NCBI GenBank assembly: GCA_001599975.1
Contig: BCIO01000004.1
Coordinates: 781,434 to 845,433, forward strand
Length of the DNA stretch: 64,000 nt
Origin: Cystobasidiopsis lactophilus
Taxonomy: Eukaryota; Basidiomycota; Agaricostilbomycetes; Agaricostilbales; Chionosphaeraceae
Reading direction: 5' to 3'
This document shows positions 55,465 to 64,000 of the stretch, in pieces; within the stretch, counting starts at the first letter, position 1, and each line of letters opens with the position of its first letter. The notes under the pieces are model-generated. The model did not search any database. It was not told the DNA's origin and worked only from the letters and a program-made list of their open reading frames with translations. Position numbers and translations under genes: made by a program.

Positions 55465-57387
55465 ATGAAGAACACTGCTCAGTCCCTGCTCAGGTCGTTC
55501 GCGACGGCTGCCTCGTCCTCCAGTGGCCGCCACCACCGTGTTTTAGTCGTCGGAGCTGGTTCGGGCGGAATCACCGCTGCTGCCCAGCTGCGAAAGGCTT
55601 TGTCTTCTGGCGAACATGCTCTGAAAGATGGCGATGTTGGAATCATCGACGTATGCCCTTGATCTTGCCAAAGCCAGGGCTCCTGCTGACTTGCCCAAAA
55701 TTTCGAAAGCCCGCCACGACGCATTACTACCAACCTGGCTGGACACTCGCCGGTGCTGCTGTATCCCCCATCACCTCCTTCGAGAAGCCGATGAGCGACG
55801 TCATTCCTTCCGGCGTCGCCCACGTCGCTGGCGCTGTGCAAACCTTCTCCCCAGAAACGAACCAGGTCCACCTCTCAGACGGACAGGTCCTGTCTTACGA
55901 CTACCTCATTGTCGCTCCCGGTATCCAGCTCAAGCCAGCGGCAATCAAGGGGTTGAGCGAGGCGCTGGAGGACCCCACGTCAAATGTGTCCAGCATCTAC
56001 TTCCGCCAGTACGCCGAGAAGCTGGCGCAAAACGTTGGCGCTTTCCAAAAGGGCAAGGCCATCTTCACGCAGCCCGCCGGAGTCGTCAAATGCGCTGGGT
56101 TCGTCCACACTTGGGGGATCTTCTGCTGAGCTGACTAATTTGATTGCACCCAACAGCGCGCCACAAAGTAAGAGCGTCTGCTCTTAAGACCAACAGCTTC
56201 AGATATCAAATGAATTTGAACAGAGGCCATGTGGAAGTCTCTGCAGCGATGGCGTGAAGCTGGCCACCGCGACGCTGTCGATATCTCCTGTGAGCTGACT
56301 CTGTGTTCTTTGGCAGGCATTCAAGTCCACTGAGCTTCCCAATACAGTCATCACTGGCATGCCATCCATGTTCTCGGTTCCTAAGTACAGCAACATCTTG
56401 AACGAACTGCGAAAGCAGCGCGGCATCGAGGGCCTGTTCGAACATGACCTCGTTTCCGTCGATTCCAAGACAAAGGTGGCCACCTTCACCCACAAGGGTC
56501 AAGAGGTTCAGAGGGAATACGATCTGTGAGGCTCCACGCTGCTTTGCCAAGCCGAACGCGAAGGCTCAATTTGCCACCTAGCCTCCACATCACGCCCAAA
56601 ATGGGGCCTTACGAGTTCGTCGCCAAGTCCCCTCTGGCTGACCCCGCCGGATTTGTCGACGTCGACCCCGCCACCCTCCAGCACAAGAAGTTTGCCAACA
56701 TCTTTGCCCTCGGCGACGCCTCTTCCCTGCCCACTTCCAAAACCATCGCCGCCATCACCGGCCAAGCTCCGGTGGGTGGACCTCATCAAAGTCGCATGAA
56801 ACTTGCTCAGCGCTCTCCACAGGTTCTGGTCCACAACCTTGTCAAGACTGTGAGTGATGGGCGACTCGAATGGCTGGCCGATGCTTGACCTTGCTATTGC
56901 AGATCTCCTCCTCCAAGCCCAACGCCACCTATGGAGGCTACACGAGCTGCCCTCTGACGCTGGGTGAGTTTTGGAGATGTCGTATTGACCGAAACGAAGC
57001 TGAAAAGGCGCAATCCAGACAACAATGACGTGCTTCTAGGTTGGTCTCTGAGGTGTTGCAAGGCGAACGGAGCTGACGAGCGGTCCAGCCGAGTTCAAGT
57101 ACCAGCTGGTGCCGGACGAGACGTTCAGCAAGATCCCTGGACTGGACCAGAGCGAGCCGCGGAAGGTGGGCGAGCTTGACTAAGCCGAATTTTGGCAGAG
57201 GTTGACGCTCGAATCCGGACAGCTCTTCTACCAGTTCAGTAGGCCCCCTTTCCATTATCCTTCCTTGCCGTCCTTTGACCCGTTCCCACCCACAGAGAAG
57301 AACCTGTTCCCCCGAGCGTACTTCACATACATGCTCTCCGGACGCTGGTTCGGTCGCCACGGCCTGACGCAGCCCAAGTTTGATTAG
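55465..57387 (+). CDS. Mitochondrial sulfide:quinone oxidoreductase
   Basis: This inner-membrane flavoprotein oxidises hydrogen sulfide and reduces ubiquinone. The presequence is MKNTAQSLLRSFATAASSSS, and the FAD loop is VLVVGAGSGGITAAAQLRK. The two redox cysteines are in GVVKCAGAPQKAMWKSLQ (after splicing) and GGYTSCPLTL. Other blocks: HYYQPGWTLAGAAVSP, YDYLIVAPGIQLKPAAIKGL, FVDVDPATLQHKKFANIFAL, GDASSLPTSKTIAAITGQAP. The C-terminal helix ends MLSGRWFGRHGLTQPKFD. About eight introns. It starts 122 bp from the divergent NDUFAF4-like gene. It matches the SQRDL/Hmt2 class. Start is the ATG giving a clean presequence; one ATG lies 6 nt upstream. Confidence 0.93.
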
Positions 57388-57478
57388 AAGTGTTGTGGGC
57401 TGGGTGTTTTTGATGTAATAGAGAGTGGTGCTGGGCGCAAAACGCCAGGTCGCCTAGGCAAGGCCATTGTTGTTGGTT

Positions 57479-57786
57479 TCAGATCTTGAAGCCAAGGCTG
57501 GCCATGCAAGCCCGATGAGCGGCCATCAAATCCTTGCACTCGACTGCCTCGGGCCCAAACTTAAGGAAGCAGTCGTCCCTGGGCTGCTTGGTCTCTGGGC
57601 AGGCGCAGCATCTGGGGCATCGACGTGAGCTCTAAAATCTCGGTCAAGTGAGTGTTGCGCTTACGGCTTGATCCCAGTCGGGTTCAGCTCGGTTATGAAT
57701 TTGTTGGGCTTCTTGGCCGCATCGACGGACGCTGGCGCTGGTGCGGGAGCGCCGCTTGAGGAGGAACCGAGGCCGAGGATCGACAT
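57479..57786 (-). CDS. COX17: Copper chaperone Cox17
   Basis: Cox17 carries copper in the intermembrane space to Sco1 and Cox11 for cytochrome oxidase. Two exons (57786-57665 and 57611-57479) join KFITELNPTGIKP to CCACPETKQPRDDC. The CCxC copper site and the twin-cysteine helical hairpin are intact (CX10C then CX9C, as CKDLMAAHRAC), with the conserved end MASLGFKI. An N-terminal Ala/Pro-rich extension (MSILGLGSSSSGAPAPAPAS) is longer than in yeast. The intron falls between Lys-Pro and Cys-Cys. The gene converges with SQR (91 bp between stops). Confidence 0.95.
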
Positions 57787-58549
57787 TTTGTGATGGTTGC
57801 TCTCCGACCTTGGTGTGCTCGTTCGCCTTCGCCTTGTCTGCTTCAATGTTTGCGTGGATGTGGTTCTGCTCCGTGGAAGATGTCTTTCTGTGCCCGTCTG
57901 CAACGTGCCCCGGATGCCCGGCTGTGGCTCATGCCTGCGTGTCCAAATCTGCCCAGCTGACGGTCAATTATGCGACTTCCTGCAATTGCTTGCGGCCTCA
58001 TAGGAGCTGGCTCGAGCGCTACTATTTCTTTTGGCTGTCTCCTGGATGATGACAATTGAAATTGTGCGGGACGTCAAGCCGTAAGACCTCCTCGTCCCTT
58101 CCTCAACCCCAACGACCTGGCGGGAATCGAATGCCCGGGAGACTAGAGGTGGCGCTCGACCATTAAGCTCAGTGCCAAAGAACTGTGTATTCGGCTTGAA
58201 CATTTCTGGCAAGCGCGTAACCTCTGCTCCGGCCAACAGCGATGGAGCTGCTTCTCCACCCTCGAATGTTGAGGAAGGTGTCTGGAAGCGGCCGTCTCTT
58301 AAAACCCCCGTTCACAAGAGCGCGCTTGGAGCGGTCTCTTTATTAAACTTGCGTGGGTTCGCTAGCGGGAGCGAAGAAATGACCATGCCTCCGACCTGCT
58401 TCCGCTCGCTTCGCCACCACTCAAAGAAGCGATGGCGATGACTTGGGAATAGTAATAACCTTACGCCACTCCCGTCCATCGTGGCTCCTGCTTAGATCGT
58501 CGCTTCCGCTCTCTTGCCCCCGTCCACCACAACGCCACCACCGGACGTT
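57787..58549. other. Divergent promoter region, COX17 and seven-helix protein
   Basis: About 760 bp, no gene seen. A minus-strand segment near 58100-58165 faintly resembles a tRNA but fails pairing checks. Confidence 0.4.
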
Positions 58550-60361
58550 ATGGACATCTCGCAAATCGCCGCCACCTTAGCGGCCTTGCCTGAATCAGTT
58601 AACGTAGGTCACTCCAGTATAGTCAGTGAGCAGCTAGTGATACAGGAGAGCAGAGATATGCCGCGCTTTCTCAGATGATCACCTCCACTGTCTCGCCCAC
58701 GATGCCCAAAACTTTCGCAGCGAACGTCCACATCATCATGGCGCTCTCTGCGTACTGTATCATCGTTGGAATCATTTCCCTGTGTCTTCGAGCCTACAAC
58801 AAATCGGTCTTCTTCTACAGAACTGTTGAAGTGGGCAAAGGGTGAGTCTTCGTCCGGTTGGCCCCAACCCGTTTTGTTTCTGATGCCAAATGTCGCCACC
58901 GGTTTCCAGACGCTTAATAACCTTCGACACAACGTCCCTTTATGTCGGATGTGTTGGCATCTTCTTCATCTGTGTCATCGCCACCATGCGGGAAGCCAAG
59001 ATCGTTCTCGCCGACGGCCATCTCAACAAGTTTGTGGTCTTTGAGACCATGCAAGACTTGATTTTTCTTCCTCTGTGGGTCGGAAGCTGGCAGGTCAGTC
59101 ATAAACTTGCAAATTGTTGCCGCTCTGGCTCAAACGGAGAATCAACAGGTTGTCTATACCACATGCCAGTGAGAAATGCATTCTCTGCGATATGATCCCT
59201 CGATCTCAACAGGTTCGCACAGAGCCGCTGTGCTAGTGCCCAATCCGCTGTTCAAGATTCCGGTTTTCCCTCTGTGAGTCTGGATGACGCGGCTTCGTCC
59301 AACGCAAATTGCTGAGAACAACGGACAATTCCAGCGTCTGGAATGTCTTGGGAATCCTGATGCCTTTCGCCTACTCCTTCATGAACATCCTCACCTCCAT
59401 GCTTACCTTTCGCCACACTAAGCGGCTGTTCAACGCCTATGAGGCTGCTGTCCACAAACTCGCCGCTCTGGCCGCGACCTCCACCGGATACCCTATTCCA
59501 GCCATCGGCCCCGACATCGTCGGCCTGATGCAGACTATGACCACAGAAGCCGCGAATCGGACTGCCGCTCGCCGCCGATACGAGATCAGCGTGCTGGTCT
59601 TCCAATTCATCATGACAGTTCTGATCATACCCTCTTCGATTGTCTAGTGAGATTTTTTCCATTCCTCGGCAACCTGCTTTGACCACGATCGCGCAGTCTG
59701 GACTCCCTGCGAAAGCAGATCTTCGTCGTCCTCCCTCGCCTCAAGGGCAACCTGTCGACCCAGCTTGATACTCGGCTAAGGCAACCAATAGACGAATCGT
59801 ACAAGGCTGAAGTCATCGCAATCCATCGCCGGGAAGAGGACCGCCTCAACGTGCTATCGTCTCAATACGCTCTCATGCTGATGGAGAACGTTGGAATGGC
59901 ATTCCTGATCATTCTTTACTCCGTAATGATCATGTAGGTGGTTTCCAAGCTTTGACCTTCTGGGTCCGGGTACTGATCGGCGCTTACAGCTGCCTCATTC
60001 ATTTTGAGCCTCAAATGACCTCTGATGGTAATGTCACCAATTGGATCACTCTTGCTTTCTAGTGCTTCCTTTTCCCTTCCTTATATTGAGATGTTCTGAT
60101 TATTGAGTGTCTATCAGCTACATTTCAGCGGTCGTGGCTCCTTTCATTTTCACCTTCATTGCTTTTCGGTCCTACCAGGCGCTCGGTCGCAGATTGGCAC
60201 CCAATCTTGCCGTGGCCATCAATGTTCAAACTCAAGTTGTCGTACTCGACGACTTCGAGATGCGCATGCCCAAGATTGACATTGCGCGACTCAAGGGGTT
60301 CGACTCGAAAGATTCCAAGGACAAGAAAGCGGCTTCGTACGAGGATTTCGCCATCGAGTGA
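58550..60361 (+). CDS. Seven-helix membrane protein, family not recognised
   Basis: The start is MDISQIAATLAALPESVN, followed by introns and seven likely membrane helices: VHIIMALSAYCIIVGIISLC, TSLYVGCVGIFFICVIATM, TMQDLIFLPLWVGSW, VWNVLGILMPFAYSFMNILT, VLVFQFIMTVLIIPSSIV, VGMAFLIILYSVMIICLI and ISAVVAPFIFTFIAFRSYQA. Long charged loops lie between helices 4-5 (about 60 residues, HKLAALAATSTG) and 5-6 (LDSLRKQIFVVLPRLKGNLS). The tail is basic/acidic (MRMPKIDIARLKGFDSKDSK). It is not a Ste3 or cAMP-receptor type by motif. It could be a receptor or a channel-like protein; no catalytic residue is apparent. Confidence 0.65.
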
Positions 60362-60600
60362 CAATCTCTTCTCTTCCCCTAAATCGATTGTACTGTACTT
60401 TGATACCTTGCAAACCAAGCTGCTGCTGTTGTAAAGCCCTCCTAAAACCTTTTCACATGCCGAGCGAGATCGCCCGGCGAATCGGCTCGGGTCGCTTCCG
60501 ACGGCGCAAGCTGGCCTAATAAAAAGAGTCAGACTCTGACGCCCAATTGATTTTTTAGGCCACTTCATGGCTCTTGGCTCCTCTTCGAACAAGCAACACA

Positions 60601-63026
60601 ATGACATCCGAGCCAAAGCAAGATGTTGTCAATGAGAAGGCCCTTTCGAACGAGGACCGAGTCGCCGCCGCCGCGGCGCCTAATGCGACTGGCGAAGCGG
60701 TTGCCAGTGACTTGCCCAGCGACAGCAAATTGAAGCACGAAGGTCACCAGAGTCACCTCGAGACTGGGTCCTTGGGGAAGAAGATCAGCCGCATCGACCC
60801 AAACCTCGTCTTCTTCCATGTATGTTCGCACCGGCAGCGCGCGTAAATCGCGATGTGCCTGCTCAGCGTTCTGAATGCCTTTTCGCTTGCTTTTTCATAG
60901 AGAGGCGATAAGGAAGATCCTTTCCAGTATTCGACGGCCCGCAAATGGACGATTGTCGGCATCATGTGTTTGTTGACCTGCTGGGTCCAAACTGTCTCAG
61001 CCAGTGAGTCGCCTCATCAATTGGCCATCCCGGTCGATGCTCAATGCGTTGCAGTCTACTCGCCTGCCACGACCGCGATTGCCCAACACTTCGGCATTGG
61101 CGAGATCCAGGGCAGAGTCGCCCAAAGCATGTTCTTGATAGGCTTCGCTCTCGGTCCTGTCATCCTTGTTCGTGAGTAGTCTTCGAATTTTTATCCCGTT
61201 TCATATCCTCACAGGCCGCCTCAGCCGTTTCCGAAGACTACGGGAGAAAGGGAGTGATCACCTTCTCGCTCTTCATGGCCTACCTCTTCTGCATCCCTTG
61301 CGCTCTGGCCCCAAACTATACCTGCTTGGTCATTAGTCGCCTTATTGCAGGCTCGTTCTCCTCGATCGTGCTCAACGCCTGCGCCCTGGTGCCGGACCTC
61401 TTCGCGCCTGGCGATCCGCATGGGCCCTGGGCCATCAACTGCTGGGCGCTGTCTGCCGAGGTCTTCATCATTCTCAGCCCTGTTTCTGGTGCTTATATTA
61501 CTGAGCGCCATGGGTGAGCGTCTTGTGTTTGCGAGTTTTCAGGTTGGGAACAAAAACTCACATTGGATTAAGCTGGCCTTGGATTTTTTGGTGGTCAGCG
61601 ATCGTGGGCTTCATCCTGATTATCCCTTTCGTGGTTTTGGTTCCGGAAACGCGAGGTGGCGTCATTCTGGTCAAGCGCGCCAAGCGTTTGCGAAAAGAGA
61701 CCGGCAACGAGGCTCTGTTCGCGGAGCACGAGATTGTTGGCAGGCGAAGCGTACGGGAAGTGATTAGAGAGACCTTGGTGCGACCAGTGTGGATGCTGTT
61801 CACTGGTGCGTTGGACCTCTATCACTGCGCGTCTCAATCTCACCGTCTTTGCACGCCACCAGAGCCCATTGTGTCCGCTTTCGCCTTTTTGGATGGTTAT
61901 AATTATTGCCTTTACTACCTCCTAATCGAAGTGCGTGCGCACGGCTTGAGCACTTCATCCTGGCTGAGAGTTCTCGTCAGGGTGTCCCTATCACTTATGC
62001 GCACCACGGCATTGTCGACCCTCTGGTCGAGTATATCTTCGTCACACTGCTGATCGGTGGCTTCATTGGTATCAGCTTGTTCTACTATCAAAATAAGGCA
62101 CAGCGCTGGTTTGAACGCAAATACGCCAATGGTGAAACCCTTCGTGAGGCCTCGCCACTCAATCGCAGGTACACCTGCTCACAGCTGCATGCAGCGGAGG
62201 CTAAGCTCTTGTGGGCTATTCCTGCATGCATCGTCTTTCCCATCGCCTTGTTCGTCGTCTCACTCTCGTGCTCTGTCCCACCTTTGGCTGACTGGAGCCA
62301 CTAGGTTTTGCTTTGCATGGCTTTCGCTGCCATCCATCCACTGGGCCGCCTCAGCCATATTCTTAATTCCAGTTGGTGTCGTTGGTCACGTAAGTTTGAC
62401 GTTCTGGCCCGCGCTCTCGCCAGAGCTCATTGTTGCCGGCAGATCATTTTTGTGGCTGCTTCAGAGTGAGGCCAAATTCTGGCTGACGGTTCCGATATGA
62501 TGCTCACAATGCTACTGTCAGCTACACCGTCGATTCTTGTAGGTTTGGTTATCTGGGCGTCGGTGATGATTGGGCGGTCTGAAGGAATCGTGATCTGCAG
62601 ATGGCATATTGGCGTCATCAGCGGTCACCGGCCAGTCTTTTGCTCGCGAGTTCTTAAGTGGGACGCTGGTATTGGTTGGCACAACGTATGTAGTGATTCT
62701 TGCACCCCCTGCGCCTGTTGGTGATTGACAAAGGGAGGCAGGTTTTACGAAAATCTCGGTCCGCAAGTGGCCACCACAATCCTAGCTGCCGTTGCAGTCG
62801 CCCTCGCTTGGGTACCCTATGCCTTCTTCAAATGGGGTCCCAAGATTCGAGAGCGATCGTCGTATAGCTTGCTCATCAAAGAAGCCGCAGCCCAAGGTTT
62901 GTCCCTTCGGTCCTTTCGCAGCCACAGAGACTCGACCGACGTAACGTATCAGAGGCCCGCATACAAAAGGAGCTAGCTTTGATTGCTGACCAAGAAGCGC
63001 TTGGCAGCGACAACCCTCAACCCTAA
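60601..63026 (+). CDS. MFS transporter, DHA1 polyamine/drug type
   Basis: This MFS gene is not one of the tandem four. A long hydrophilic N-terminus (MTSEPKQDVVNEKALSNEDR) precedes the helices. Landmarks: YSTARKWTIVGIMCLLTCWV, YSPATTAIAQHFGIGE, motif A VSEDYGRKGVI and SRLIAGSFSSIVLNACALVP. The later part has ASSRQGVPITYAHHGIVDPL and WFERKYANGETLREASPLNR. The Asp/Glu-rich N-tail and the PETRGGVILVKRAKRLRKET loop resemble fungal TPO-type carriers. The C-terminus is reached through a last intron (about 62899-62961), giving EARIQKELALIADQEALGS. At least seven introns. Substrate inferred only. Confidence 0.85.
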
Positions 63027-63042
63027 AGCAACTCCAACTTCG

Positions 63043-63157
63043 CCACACTCGTTTAGCATCATGTCACTTTTTGGCTCTTTCTGCACATCACAAACGGCCA
63101 CACCACACTCCCTTAGCATCTAGTCACTTTCGGTCATTTCTGCACATCACAAATGGC
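63043..63157 (+). repeat. Imperfect tandem repeat, two ~56-bp units (period 60)
   Basis: Unit 1 runs 63043-63098 and unit 2 63103-63157. Both carry CCACACTC, TTAGCATC, TCACTTT and TTTCTGCACATCACAAA. It sits in the 3' flank of the MFS gene, about 250-370 bp before the PER1 start. Confidence 0.85.
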
Positions 63158-63408
63158 ATCTTTATACCCCTCACATCCTCGATAGAAATCTGTCGCAGAA
63201 ATGGCAGAATGTTGTAAAACTCTGCATCAATAATTTCGTGTACTTCGCTCTGGTCAGTTGGACATGCATTACTTTCCATGCCCGCCTATCCCAAGACACG
63301 TACGAGGTCGCATGATTTTTGCCACCACCGGCGCCGCTGAAACTTGAGCAGGGGCCTGGCAGCCTCCGCTGCCTCTTACCCCTGCCCCGCCAACTTTGAC
63401 GAGTGACA

Positions 63409-64000
63409 ATGCGCTGGAAGATATTACTTTTGGCGGTGCTGCCTATCCTCAAGCCGGCCAGCGCGTCCATTGGCGACAACTCGCAGGCCTACCAGCTCTG
63501 CACTTCCAAGTGCTTCCAGCAGCCCTGCAAGCCTCTGCCGCTCTCGCTTCGGTGGTCTGTTTGGTCGTGCCAAGATGACTGCAAGTACCAGTGCCAGCAA
63601 TTTCTCACCGACCTCACCGAGGACCCTGCGCTCGCGGGTCAATTGGGCGACCTCCCTCCTTTCCCAGTTCAGTTCCACGGCAAATGGCCTTTTAAGCGAG
63701 TCTTCGGCATTCAAGAGTTCTTCTCCGTCCTGTTCTCCCTCTTCAACTTCCTCGCCCATTTTCGATGGACGCGCACCATCTTCCACGACCTGCCTTCCAA
63801 CTTCCCGGCCAGCCTGCAGCTCGGGATGCGGGCGTACAACCTGGCCAGCTTGAACCTGTGGATTTGGTCCATGGTTTTCCACACTAGGGACTTTGGGTGG
63901 ACAGAGAAGATGGACTACTTCTCCGCTGCGCTCGCCGTGCTGGTCTCCCTCTACCTCGCTGTCGTTCGACTGTCCGGCATCTACACCACAAGCCCAGCTC
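63409..64000 (+). CDS. PER1: Per1/PGAP3 family GPI-remodelling protein (5' part)
   Basis: An ER membrane protein that removes a fatty acid from GPI anchors. The signal peptide is MRWKILLLAVLPILKPASAS, followed by IGDNSQAYQLCTSKC, the Cys-rich luminal part (CQDDCKYQCQQF) and the first helices: GKWPFKRVFGIQEFFSVLFS, FNFLAHFRWTRTIFHDLPSN. A superfamily motif IWSMVFHTRDFGWTEKMDYF carries the conserved His and Asp. The reading frame stays open, without introns, to the window edge, where the rest (about one third) is cut off. Members of the CREST superfamily use this His/Asp set for metal-dependent hydrolysis. Confidence 0.92.
   Translation, partial: MRWKILLLAVLPILKPASASIGDNSQAYQLCTSKCFQQPCKPLPLSLRWSVWSCQDDCKYQCQQFLTDLTEDPALAGQLGDLPPFPVQFHGKWPFKRVFGIQEFFSVLFSLFNFLAHFRWTRTIFHDLPSNFPASLQLGMRAYNLASLNLWIWSMVFHTRDFGWTEKMDYFSAALAVLVSLYLAVVRLSGIYTTSPA

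Noticed and set aside
58095-58170. A possible tRNA on the minus strand (D-arm-like GCTTAATGGTCGAGC and a T-loop-like ATTCGATTCCC).
   Set aside because: The acceptor arms do not pair, the anticodon stem fails and the T-stem lacks the conserved closing G-C.

Overview
The window looks like nuclear DNA of a basidiomycete fungus, probably a yeast-like one (inference). Genes are packed on both strands and most are cut by several short GT-AG introns of about 45-70 nt. The recognisable genes are ordinary fungal ones: DUS4, VPS23, TAE1, PMI40, glutamate decarboxylase, ACR3, sulfide:quinone oxidoreductase, COX17 and PER1. A probable complex I assembly factor suggests a complete respiratory chain. I saw no rRNA, tRNA, CRISPR array, LTR element or viral remnant. 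One run of Ns (13964-14067) interrupts VPS23.

Layout. 1-4.7 kb: 3' part of DUS4, a decayed tandem copy of it, an OTU deubiquitinase gene with a 5-nt microexon, and an OPA3 family gene. 5.1-11.9 kb: six minus-strand loci for small proteins I cannot place. Four share a repeat-like domain with a GHxW...RMLVxP core, and two more resemble each other. Several are broken. This is the best candidate for something undescribed. 12-15.1 kb: VPS23 and TAE1, tail to tail with 3 bp between stop codons. 15.3-23.3 kb: four tandem, diverging MFS transporter genes. 23.4-29.1 kb: glutamate decarboxylase and two tandem NmrA-like genes. 29.6-33.8 kb: PMI40, an isochorismatase-like hydrolase and two small proteins. 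33.9-35.5 kb: the arsenite exporter ACR3. 37.3-46.8 kb: an ITFG1/TIP homologue and an amino-acid/GABA-type permease lying between two paralogous F-box-like genes. 47.3-54.2 kb: a 1,599-residue Ser/Pro-rich protein and a BTB protein. 54.6-57.8 kb: three adjacent genes for mitochondrial respiration (NDUFAF4-like, SQR, COX17). 58.5-64 kb: a seven-helix orphan membrane protein, a fifth MFS transporter and the 5' end of PER1.

The housekeeping genes have unrelated jobs and no operon logic is expected. The clearest biology is local: tandem expansion with decay (DUS4, the orphan family, MFS, NmrA, F-box genes), a run of membrane transporters, and a mitochondrial respiration neighbourhood. Exon models were built by hand from splice sites, reading phase and family knowledge. 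Where I give exon coordinates the phases close, but RNA has not been seen.
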